Source of the DNA: Argopecten irradians
Taxonomy: Eukaryota > Mollusca > Bivalvia > Pectinida > Pectinidae
NCBI RefSeq assembly: GCF_041381155.1
Contig: NC_091135.1
Coordinates: 5,039,620 to 5,103,619 of the forward strand
Direction: 5' to 3'
DNA: 64,000 nt
The notes under the pieces were generated by a model. The model saw only the letters and a program-made list of their open reading frames with translations, was not told the origin of the DNA and made no database searches. Of this stretch, positions 38,201 to 48,564 are shown piece after piece (position 1 is the stretch's first letter; each line of letters opens with the position of its first letter). The position numbers and the translations under genes were made by a program.

Positions 38201-41200
38201 TCAGGTTTTGCATGTAAACTTTACATAATTTAAAGAATGTGCGTAACTTAAATTATAGGGTATATGTTGTGCCATTGTTTATCATATATGATTTTCAACT
38301 TCTGTGGGTTTTTTTCTTTCACTACCAAATACAACCATGATAAAATCCAATGATTTTGCAGTACTTACTGAAAGAGAGGTCGCGTCTAATGCCGTGTTGT
38401 TCTTCATCGCTGGCTATGACACGACCACAAGCACCATGACGTTTGTAATGTATCATCTCCTCATCCACCCAGAAATCTGTGACAAGGTCATACAGGAGAT
38501 TGACGATAAACTTGATGGGGTAAATATCACTATGATAGGTCTTATTCTAAAGCACCTTGATGCACAATAGAAATGATAGGTCAAAATGCCCAGAATGGCG
38601 ATACCCAATAAGTCTGTGTAACATGTCGCAAAAGAAAATAATTTTGAAGTAAAGGGGCGTTTTGGTATCTTCATTTGTTATCAGTAGAATATATATAAAG
38701 GCTATGTAGTCAAATATTACAATAAAACCCACCTACGAAGGGATGATGTCTAACGTGACGCTACCAAACTGGTTTATATCTTCTATCCAATTAGTTCGAC
38801 GTATGCTGGTTGTTGGTCAGAGAAAAAAACAATATATACCTCTTTAAATTTTCAGCCGAACTAAACAGTTGCTTTTCTCCTCCAAATGTGAATATAACAT
38901 TTTTCTTTCAACATGCCTCTCCAGATTATGACAACGTACAGGAGTTGTCTTTCCTTGAGATGTGTATAAACGAGACGATGAGGCTCTTCCCTGTCACGTC
39001 CAGGTATGTTCCTGTATAATTAATTACATTGTAGTTTTAACGATCAGGTTCGGAAAATTGAAGCAATACAGGTTACGAGTTTGTTTTTGCTAATTCGGTC
39101 ATGGACATGTTTTTAAATCTCAAATATTTGTTTTTTATGTCGAGAAGGCTCAGATAATATTTGTATGAAACGCTTCAGAAAATAGCTTAAAATTATTTCT
39201 CTCTATGTGGTATGATGATTTGTACCATATTCCTTGCATGCATTTGCTAAAAGATCGACACTGGCTCTTGTTTGTTTCATTCATCATCGCTATATCTCAC
39301 TGCACAATTAAAGTTATATCAGTTTCAAATATTTCTATGTATATTCAGTCTTTGGCCTATTATTTGTACAATTATTTTACAATATTTTATTATTATGATA
39401 CCCCCCTTCCCCCATTTTGAGAAACTTGTTCGAAGAAACTCGCTACTGCAAATCAATTCTACATACATGAAAATTGCGAGATATTTTTCTCGCAAATCCA
39501 ATTGTTTGCATTCTTTATAGTAAACCCCAAAATAGTTTCTAAAAATAAAGTTAAAATTCACCGAGAAAATAATTTTGTGTACGCAGTGACGTAACAAAGT
39601 TGAATTGGATAGTTAACCTTATACTACAGCCCAGACCACATGACTGTATGGCATTGGATAAAACAGTAATACATCCGTAGTTATGATATAATCAATATGT
39701 CCCTGGTGCCTCAGATGTGCTGTAAACCAACTGTGTTTCGCGTGCGAATATTTATCTAATTGATGTAAACATTACTTACATTGATAGTAAGGATAACCAT
39801 TCATGTTTGTCTTTTCAATCCACGACAGTTCATGTTCGCGAAATTTTATTGAAATGGTAATGTGCCATTCGATAAGTTACTCTTCGTGAATTTGTGTTGA
39901 AATTGAAATCGCAACATATTGTGGTCGCGAAATAAAGTTAGTGTAGAGTTTTAACATTGAAGAAAACTAAATATATATCTTTGTAGAATTGACCGAGAAG
40001 CCGCTCGAGACGTAACAATAGGGGACATAGCAATCCCGAAGGGTATGATTATCAATATCCCAGTCATCGCGTTACACATGGATCCCGAATACTGGCCGGA
40101 ACCAGAGAAGTTCATTCCCGAGAGGTGTGTTTTAAATTTCTTCATGATTTGCAAACAAAAAGAACTAGCGGATTAATTATTTGCTTTGTGTTTATTTGAA
40201 GTAAAGTTTCGTATATTATATGTATTTCCGTTTCGATTTGGCCTCATAAAATATGTAAAGTATGTATATCATATGTATTTCCATTTCGATTTGGCTTCAT
40301 AAAATATGTAAAGTATATATGTTATGCTGTCTAAATTGACTTTTTATAAAAAGCCTAGATCCTTTTCTAAGTGTTTCTCTTATGCAATACAAAATCTGTG
40401 AATCAAGACAAAAGGAGCATCAAAATCATTTTTTCGTTAAGCATTACAAAACTTATCAACGACAATACATGCTTCGGAGATAGCATTATAAAAAGGTTAA
40501 GAGTTCAACTAGCTGTTATATAGGACGTCAAACCAAGTCTTATGAACCAACTAACAACAGTATAAACGCTTTATGGATATGAATGCTTAGTTTTAAAAAA
40601 ATATCTAAAGCATTATGTTATTTTTGCAGGTTCACAGCTGAAAACAAGGCTAAAATGGATCCATTTGTGTATATGCCCTTCGGAGCAGGACCTCGGAACT
40701 GTATAGGGCTCCGATTTGCCGTTCTGACAATGAAAATGGCCATTGCTAGAGTGCTACAAAATTTCAGACCAATCAAAAGTCCAAATACAAAGGTGAGAAT
40801 TGGATTTACAAATGTCTTATATGTTTTCTTTGGAGTTGTGTCTCTTTAATGAAGACTCTGTCTCACATAATCATAAATTCAATACAAAACTGTGAACGAT
40901 CTAACTGAAGTATATTCAATTTCCATGTGTCCTGAAATTTAATATTGAGCGCCTGGATGATTAAGTGCACACATATTTTACCTTAGAAAAAAATATATTA
41001 TCAGTGTAATGACAACGTAGCAGAATATGATTTCACAATAAAAAGCGGCAAAATAAGACGTTAAATATTCACATTAACTCTAAATGACTCTTTGTATGAT
41101 TGCTTGTGGAAATATGTGACAATAACATTCTGGAGATTTAAAATGTTTGAATTGTCGGGGTCAGTTATTAAAAAGTTCTGGAACTCCCTCTTCACCACCA

Positions 41201-41599
41201 AAAGTATCTGAATTGGTCTGTTAGGCTGTTAAGAGAAGCTTTGCGACAATCGATTGCTATCGTTCGATACCAAAACCTACAGTTACGATATCATTTAAAA
41301 GATGTATACAGTGTAACGTGTCTAAACCAGTTATTACTGGGGCCAGTGTATTTGGCCGGAATAGCCAGGTTTTCAGATTATACAGATTATAAATACTATG
41401 AAATTATAAGGAAAGTATCATACATTTACGACGGAATACACAAGAATCCGACTTAGACAAGAACATGTTTTGACAACTTATGAAACTGTATCTTTTTAAT
41501 GTTAATTAGTGAGTGTTCTAATTCCAGGTTCCAATTGAGACCTGGAAGATAGCAAATCGACCGGTGGATTGTTTAATGAAATTCGAGAAAAGGAAGTGA
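32232..41599 (+). CDS. P450-D, CYP3-clan (CYP3A-like) cytochrome P450, 14 exons, 501 aa; exon 11 acceptor not AG
   Basis: Exons: 32232-32314, 33190-33286, 33617-33666, 34392-34488, 35165-35287, 35694-35782, 36241-36389, 37142-37263, 37520-37595, 38362-38519, 38915-39003, 39987-40124, 40630-40792, 41528-41599. Lengths equal those of P450-B and P450-C except exon 3, which lacks one codon (GLKAD for GIVKAD). Motifs: N-terminal ER anchor, helix C WRNVR, I-helix AGYDTT, ExxR as ETMR, PERF, haem loop FGAGPRNCIG (Cys448). Exon 11, which carries ExxR, aligns from GCC at 38915, but the bases before it read caacat, not cag. I see no in-frame AG that would restore it. The gene may use an AT acceptor, splice abnormally, or be newly damaged; a sequence error is also possible. 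Coding sequence elsewhere looks fully constrained. Confidence 0.88.
32621..32940 (+). mobile_element. Repeat family R1 copy in P450-D intron 1
   Basis: It contains tatagctgaagcatgcc, accctacccggtcacatta, caaggccaaaagggaggcg and gttaggaagaag blocks in the R1 order. Both ends are diverged. Confidence 0.6.
33693..33939. mobile_element. MITE-C, hairpin element in P450-D intron 3
   Basis: Ends ttcaaagta and its complement; two further arms pair inward, including a perfect 26-bp arm (33738-33763 with 33872-33897, core gacccgaattttggtcc). It lies only about 27 bp after the exon 3 donor. It is 247 bp and non-coding. Confidence 0.85.
35447..35600. repeat. Degenerate tandem repeat, about 50-bp unit, in P450-D intron 5
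   Basis: Three to four diverged units carry acgtttctttta followed by aaaacttagcata. It is older than the arrays in P450-B and P450-C by its divergence. Confidence 0.6.
36480..36610. repeat. Possible interspersed-repeat fragment in P450-D intron 7
   Basis: A GC-richer island contains gaggctgacccccaggggg and ttccgattcctgtcagc, in contrast to AT-rich surroundings. It resembles repeat DNA seen in bivalves from memory. No second copy is in this window apart from a weak similarity near 42365-42430. Confidence 0.3.
37817..38195. mobile_element. MITE-D copy 1 in P450-D intron 9, TTAA-flanked
   Basis: TTAA at 37817-37820 and 38192-38195 brackets inverted ends aggcttactacctttctg and, read inward from the right, aggttcactacctttccg. 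TTAA target duplication is characteristic of piggyBac-type elements; no transposase is present. A relative lies at 54098-54437. Confidence 0.75.
40219..40325. repeat. Tandem duplication, 53-bp unit, two copies, in P450-D intron 12
   Basis: The blocks tatgtatttcc and tcataaaatatgtaaagtat recur at 53-bp spacing with few differences. Confidence 0.8.
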
Positions 41600-41790
41600 T
41601 GTGTGGTTCCAGCAAATCGACCGATGGATTGTCTTTTAAAATTCGAGAAAAGGAAGTGATTTGTGGTTCCAGCAAATCGACCGGTGGATTATCTTATGAA
41701 ATTTGAGAAAAGGAAGTGATGTTTGGTTCCAGCAAATCAACCGATGGATTGCCTTATGACATTCGAAATGAAGAAGTGAAGTGTGGTTCC
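41551..41790 (+). repeat. Fourfold 60-bp tandem repeat of the P450-D C-terminal coding end
   Basis: The segment starting agcaaatcgaccg, which encodes the final residues of P450-D and its stop, is repeated exactly every 60 bp at 41551, 41611, 41671 and 41731. Only the first copy lies in the coding exon; the others are in the 3' UTR. Units differ by several substitutions, the last one most. Each unit boundary reads ggttccag, so every copy carries an acceptor-like AG. As 60 is a multiple of three, all copies are in the same frame, each ended by its own stop. Confidence 0.92.
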
Positions 41791-41926
41791 ATATCATCAA
41801 TCACCAGTATCATCATGTTAAACACAATATTGACTTATATTCATGTGTGCGTGTGAGAATGACTTTAATGAAAAATCTTGTGTGTTTTATTTACATTGTT
41901 GAAGACGACATTGATGTTACCTCAGA

Positions 41927-41932
41927 AATAAA
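41927..41932 (+). promoter_or_regulatory. Polyadenylation signal AATAAA, probable for P450-D
   Basis: First AATAAA after the P450-D stop codon, about 330 bp downstream and beyond the 60-bp repeat array. Consensus and position only. Confidence 0.4.
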
Positions 41933-42721
41933 AGATGCTATGACAAAGGATATACTTCTGTTTCATTGGTTAATATTTGGTTGGGTTTTGTAAGCGTTAA
42001 AGAACATATCTCAAGTTTTGTTCGTATGTAAAGTTATTCCTCTGAAACCAATTCTCAGAAATTCTATAAGGATGCAAAATTCATAAAAAAAATCTGTATT
42101 TCCTCTATCTCATCGTAATTGCTAGTCACAAGGATGAAATGAAAGACCATTTAACGAGTAATAATTGTATGATAAAATCTAGAAAAACAACATCCATCTA
42201 AGCAATCGTTTATTTTTATGTAAATACTAATTTTCTTATGACCTAATTATTCTGAGCTGTTTGCCCACTGATAAAGATTATGCAAATGATACATGACAGT
42301 TACATTGCTTATTTTGAAAGTGATATAAATGTCATATGGTTAACTTTGAACACATTACATATGTACTAACGGTAGGGCGTTGGTCTTTCTCCGGTAACCC
42401 GGTTCCCGTCAGCTTCTAAATGCTGCAATCGTTAAGGGTCCTGGTTATTGATGGGATGTGAAGTTTACCAATTATTTGAGTAATACTAAAGCAATACGTA
42501 CCTTGCCAATCTCCCTAAAAATAAAAACAACAATTATATTGCGATGCAACAATTTATCAGACAAACCCTGTTATTGCAGAAATAGCAAAATAAATTTCAA
42601 CCTAACAATTAATACCTCTAAACAGCTACAGTGACATTCACCTTTTTCTCAGGATCCTTCAACTGCAGTCCGCCAATGAGATTTCGATTCCCCTTAGGAA
42701 TTTAACAGGAGAGAAGAAAAT

Positions 42722-42818
42722 GTAGCGGCCAGAGCGGGATTAGATCCCATCCGGGACATTCGAACACTAACCGAATGCTCCATGATCACCGATGATCGAC
42801 CCAGTCCAATTCCGCTAC
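42722..42818 (-). repeat. tRNA-like relic or tRNA-derived SINE head
   Basis: A 97-bp GC-rich island. Read on the minus strand, it starts gtagcgg and ends ccgctac, a perfect 7-bp acceptor-like stem, with a B-box-like gggatctaatcccgc near the 3' end and a ggttagtgttcgaat segment. The spacing is too long and the arms too irregular for a confident functional tRNA. Confidence 0.4.
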
Positions 42819-44625
42819 AGGAATATTAAGTTTGGTGGAATTGTAGGAAAGAAAACGGAATAATGAAATTATATAAGCAACAACCTAAGTGATAACTTTG
42901 ACAATTTGTCACTGTTCCATGCATTTCGCTGCTTTGCATATGTGTTTGTGATTTCCATTCACATATTCCATCATTTTTGAAGTAATTGTAGCATCAGTGG
43001 TCTTCGTATTTGATAAGTGAGAAATACATTTGATCTCGGCCTCGTTTCCATTCTTATCACGTCATGATCTATGATTTTTTTTATCATTTTCTAACGTTTT
43101 CGTCTAGAACCCAACAAGAAGACAGACAGAAAGAAAAAAGAAAGAAAAACATGCGTATACAGCTATTTTTATCCCCTCCGGCTTCACATCCCAAATAACA
43201 TTGAGTATTATGGTAACACATAGGGCAGGACGAATAGGCGTAGCCAACCATTAGATACCCCCAACCCTCAACACACACACCCTACCTCAGATTTCGTACA
43301 GCTTACATTGGGCATTAAGGTGATACATAGACCAGGACATACCATTAAAGTTTCCCTCAGATTTCACTCTAATCCACTAAGAGCATAGTGATGAAAATAC
43401 CAGGACACCCAGTCGTAGAGAAACATTACAGCCATCTCAAGTTTACCCACAGTCACATTCAGCATTATGGTGACAAAGGCCAGGACAAACAGGCGTACAT
43501 ACATAAACTAGCCCTGATCAGTGTTTCTTGTAGTTATTTGTTAAATGTGGTAAGATTAAAAAAACCATCAGTGTTGTTTTGAGAAAATTATTTTCCTTTA
43601 TATAATTGTGCACAACGCTTTCGAACTTTACCAACCCTCCCCGGTTTTTTTTAAAGAAAAATGCAATTTCAGACAAGTAAGAAGACAACTTGATTACTTG
43701 TCCTTCGTACTGTACAATGCAAGTGAGAAATTCATTTGGCAGTGTTGGGCCTCCACACAGAAAATATTATCAAGAACGCCTGTGTATCTGTATACCTCTT
43801 ATCCATCTGGTACGGCGCAGCCTCCATACTTTTACCCAACAGTACACTTGTAGAATCAATCTACCTGGTTAGTTAAACGATTTTTGAAGGATTATCCCGC
43901 GCTTAAATAGATTGTTTTAATCTGTGTTCACAGAGATTAGTTTGCTGGTCGCTCAGACATTTAACTCGTCTCATATTGATCGCAGTGAATGTAAATGATT
44001 TCACCCCAGTGCTCAGGACGCCATATACGTTAAAATAGAGATCGGACATTTACTGAATTTTAAGGTAAGTGTTTTTGTAGATGGAATGATTTAGATGTAA
44101 ATTAGCGTTTATCGCTGTCGAAATGATATGAATATGGATGAGATGTAAATCGGGACTTAGCGCTTCCTGATATAAGGGGTATATATAATGTATGTATTGA
44201 AGTTGTTTGTATACCCAAATCACACGGTGAGACGGTATTATATATAAGTCACATTGATGAATTATGTATTTTAATATATTGAATGGATTTAACGTATTGT
44301 GTAAATGTGTCTGGAACGAATTTATAATTTAAGAACTGTTCGTATAGCTAGACACTGCATACGTATTTGGGTGCGTGATTCAAATATACAGTGGCTGTGT
44401 GAACCGATACAGGTGTAGTACGTATATCTTTATTATTATTTTTTCATTTCTTCATTATTGGAGAAAAAAAACTTTTTAAATGGCTTACAGTCTTTCAAGA
44501 CATATTCACTCACTAAAAATGAATTTGTATAATAAGACTACTTGACTCTCCAGTATATAGTTTGTTATTTTGATGGCAAATACCCATGCGCTGTTAAATT
44601 TTATTGTTATAATGATGGGCTGTTA

Positions 44626-44698
44626 ATATCATCATCATCATCATCATCACAATTACCATCATCACCACAACCATCATCATCATCATCATCATCATTAA
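44626..44698. repeat. ATC trinucleotide microsatellite
   Basis: Runs of atc/cat interrupted by acaattaccatc and accacaacc. It lies in spacer DNA. Confidence 0.9.
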
Positions 44699-45154
44699 CC
44701 ATTATGATGATCATGGACAGTTGCACTGTATACCATGCACTGTACACCATGCACTTTATAGTATGTATGAATTATATCTCAACACATCTACAGTAATGAT
44801 GTATTGCGCTATGGTATCCGCTATCTACCGCCTTTTAAGCATAGTAGCCGTTATGAACAGAGGATCTGTTGGGATAATTTATGTACCAATATATTTGATA
44901 AAATCCGTAAAATTGCCGACCTTCCTTAATATCTATTGAAATAGATTTGACAGGTATTGATATATTCTTATATGGATAAAGCGAAAACTCTCAATTTTGG
45001 CACATATGTTAGAAAGTATTTGTTCAGGGGATAAAGCAAAGGATTAGAATACTTAGGGGGATATATCTAGGTAAAGTCATGCCCGAGAGGGGGGAGGGGG
45101 ATAGTGAGGCGAATTGTGTAATGGTTTAAAGAGAAAGGACAGATGATATGCAAC

Positions 45155-45256
45155 ATCATCGTCGGAGACCCACGGTGATCGCACTACACTACGCTACACT
45201 TATCTGATATGTGTAGTGTAGTGTAGTGCGATCAGTCGTGGGTCTCTGACGATGAT
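45155..45256. repeat. Near-perfect 102-bp hairpin
   Basis: The left arm (45155-45199) and right arm (45211-45256) are complementary apart from a few positions, around an 11-nt loop (ttatctgatat). Arm segments include gatcgcactacactac and its complement. No other copy was seen in the window. It could be a minimal palindromic transposon remnant or the source of a hairpin RNA. Confidence 0.85.
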
Positions 45257-48200
45257 ACAACCTATGCTTAGTATACGATATGCTTTTGAAAGTATCTACA
45301 TATCTACAACTAACATTGTCGCTGATTGAATGTTTCTCCGTTGTCATATTCGATAATAGTAACCCCTGGCGTGTCGAGGATGCTCTGTTACGAGAACATG
45401 AAGCTATCCATATGTTTTGTCTTCATTAACATTACAACATTAATTAGTCAATATCCAATCAGCATTGACTATAAACATGTCATATATTTAACTGCAGTAT
45501 TTTACTACGTTCACAAAAAAAGCTTTTGGGGTATCATGAACAAACCAACTAGTCGGATTTTTTCCGGAAGTCAGTAGTATTTTGGCAGAAAAATACAATG
45601 TTTATATATTAATTTTTTCTATTCTTAAAAAGACAAACCATCAAGCTCATTCATAATAGTGCAAAGGGATTCAACATCACAGGGAGGGTTTTATATGAAA
45701 AATCCACAGCCACCTTGTCTGTCAGTTCCCCAGGTGCAAAATATGTTAACATGTGAAAGCCTTTGTTATATACATCATGGTCTTTCAACTTTGTCACTAC
45801 ATTGTCGAGATTTACATAGAAAATTCAACAAGACTGCGTTTGATATAATTCATGAGGGACAGACCTATGTTGGCAGGTATAGAAAACGTTAACATGTTAA
45901 AATGTTTGTTAAACATTACAATAAACTATTGCCACGAATAGTAAATAAGACAAGCTACTTTCATTACGAAACTCGACATTTACAAGGTCAATAAACAAAC
46001 CCACTGAATTAATACCTCGAGTCAATACTACGGTTAGTGGAGGCATGCAAATGGATAACTTTTGTAGGATTGTGTATAACATTTCAGAAATGTACACACA
46101 CTTTTGATCGAGTGTCCTTAATCAATGAAAACCTTATCTCAAATCAATATGTTGTATAGAACCCTGATTTACCGATAATGTACTAAGCTACATAAATCCC
46201 CAGAAAAGTCTGCCGTATCGACAGTAGTTAGTCTGTTAAACTTGGACAACTGACGTTAATTGCTTTTCCTATTAACAACGAATTGCGTAATTACTTTTTT
46301 GAAATGTGATATGTCCGATGACTATGAAATGACGTAAAAGCAATGAAAGTAATGTCGAGTTCAATAGGAAACAATATATCAAGTGGATTATCGAAAACAC
46401 ATTGATGTGAGAATGCCATCAATAATTTCTATTGTCCGTTTTACATTCGTAAATATATTTGGAACGCTAATTAAAGTAATACATGTTCTTTAAAACACTT
46501 CAATTATAGATATTAAACTTCACTTTTTTGTCTGAAGGGTAAATATTCAGATCAATTTTTTTTTATAATTAAGAGAAATTCCGTAAACGAACGTGTTTTT
46601 CCGACGTTTTCGAACCCAACGACTGTTGGTGTTGCGATTATAAACTCATTGACTTTTTTAGCAACTTGTGATTTCTTTTACTGAGTTTCAGTGAAATCCG
46701 CCAAAATTAATTGGGTCCCAATATTGTATCATTCCGCATCAAATTTGTGTATAAAATCTTTCAGTGATGTCACTGTTAATTCCTATGTACAATATTACAT
46801 AAGGATATAAATAAATATTTATATTAGAGGTCAATAATGAGCGTTAATTATGTAGATACAATCTAATGTTATGTAATCTAAGGATGTAAACCGAAAACCT
46901 AATGAAATATATACATAGGTACATTTCCGTATAGGCTTACACACGTGTACTCTTTACATAATAACATCAAAGAGTAGATTATCTCAATCCGGCATTCCAT
47001 AGAAAATCTGCTATTATATATTTCGGTGATACCACTTGACGGTCTAAGTAAGGATTACTACATGTATATTGTATCGCCACTGTACATTAGATATGGTCCT
47101 TTTAAAGGGTCATTGATGGTCATTTACCAAAACAAAAACCATTTTAAATCCTTTTCATGGTGCTGTATAGGACTTCCAACAAGCATGACCTCTGTTTTAT
47201 TTTAAGTTCTCTATATGCTTATTCTCAATTCATGAATTATGAAAAATATTAGGTTTGTCGTTAAATAACACACATTTGAACATTTCCTTTATGAAACATA
47301 AAATGTTGTTTTGCGTTGTTATGTATAGCATTCTGAGATATATAATTCTATTTTAGTCCTTTGTCTTACATTATTTCGTAAGTTGATGCTCCTATTGAGC
47401 AATTGTAAAGTATTAACTTCAAAGTTAAGGCTTTCTTTGGAAAATCTGGTTTTTTACAACCAACCCCCCAATCCCTTTCAAACATAAAAAAAACCCAAAA
47501 AAACACTGACCAGGGACTGCAATATCCACAGCTGTTTCGACTTGAACACTATTTGACGATCAAACATAACCATTCCCACTTGAAATGCGCCAAACATGGT
47601 CGCTTTCACGACTTTTCAATACGTAAAGAAGAGTAGTTTTCATTGACAGTTATTGTCAATACATCGTGTAATAGTCAATATTTCACAGAAATGGAGGTAT
47701 TGAACATGGAGACTGTTTATATAACTAGCTCAATACACATTTTTGTTTCCTATTGATTACCAATACTAAACGTAATTCTACCATGGTCCGGTAATTAGGG
47801 ACTACCCGCAATAATCCCAGCTGGAAGCTTTCACCAGATTAAACCCATAATCGGATTATTGATATGTTATTGGATTGACCTAATTTTCTATGCTCAGATA
47901 AATATCTTTTTATCAGTTTCCATTCCCGTGACTAACAATGTAGGAGTAGGCGATTTGTTTTTACCCTAGTTTCTTTGAATGTACCATCTCACTTATAGCT
48001 GAAAATACACGCTTATTGGGTACATGTACGTGTTTCCATAAATTATATTCTGTTAATTTTGAGAAAGTTTCAAGCGGGCATAGCATTTTCATTTCGTTTG
48101 TTGTATCTTTTTATGGATACTGACGTTTCAATGGGAATAATATTTCCCCTTTTATTTGTATCTAATGATGGACAATGGACGTAAATCTATTTAACTTAGT

Positions 48201-48356
48201 GAACCTCTTTATCTAATCATTCAAAATTACTACACCCCGACGGTTTTACAATCAAAATTTTTGTTTCACTTATAAGATATCTGAATAATCCACTAAATGG
48301 CCTATATGTCGTCTAAAAGTGATCTGACTTATTGTTTTTGTGTTGTTTTTTTTCAG

Positions 48357-48564
48357 GTCGGTTGCAAGTCACAAATGAAGATAAGAAGAACTTGGATGTA
48401 CCTGACAATAAAGAAGATGTCTTAGTCAGGGCCACAACGCCCCTGGCAGAAAGCAATATTGTAAATTGTTTTAAACCGCTTGAGGTCTAGAACTGATAAA
48501 AATTTGCAAAAAGATTACATGTGATTATCTAAGACAGTAAGATTGTAGGCGATTATCTAAGACA
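48357..48564 (+). promoter_or_regulatory. Probable 5' UTR exon part with upstream ORF, Death-domain gene
   Basis: A strong acceptor (pyrimidine tract then tttcag, ending 48356) opens an exon that runs into the coding start at 48565. An upstream ORF of 16 codons begins with the first ATG in this exon (48375) and ends at a TAG at 48423-48425. It reads MKIRRTWMYLTIKKMS and does not overlap the main frame, so it could dampen translation. The 5' partner exon is not certain. Confidence 0.45.

Larger units (their letters stand above)
41600..48356. other. Gene-poor spacer between P450-D and the Death-domain gene
   Basis: A P450-D polyadenylation signal candidate lies at 41927-41932. Then follow a weak SINE-like stretch (42365-42430), a tRNA-like relic (42722-42818) and diverged direct repeats near 43180-43500 (cagcattatggtgaca, ccaggacaaacaggcgta). 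An ATC trinucleotide repeat and a long hairpin follow. A donor-like aag|gtaagtg at 44064/44065 could end an untranslated first exon of the downstream gene. The part from 45.3 to 48.3 kb shows nothing I can assign. Confidence 0.5.

Noticed and set aside
43608-43872. Overlapping 81-aa and 60-aa open frames on + strand
   Set aside because: Two frames open together in a short stretch with no splice context or motif; probably chance.
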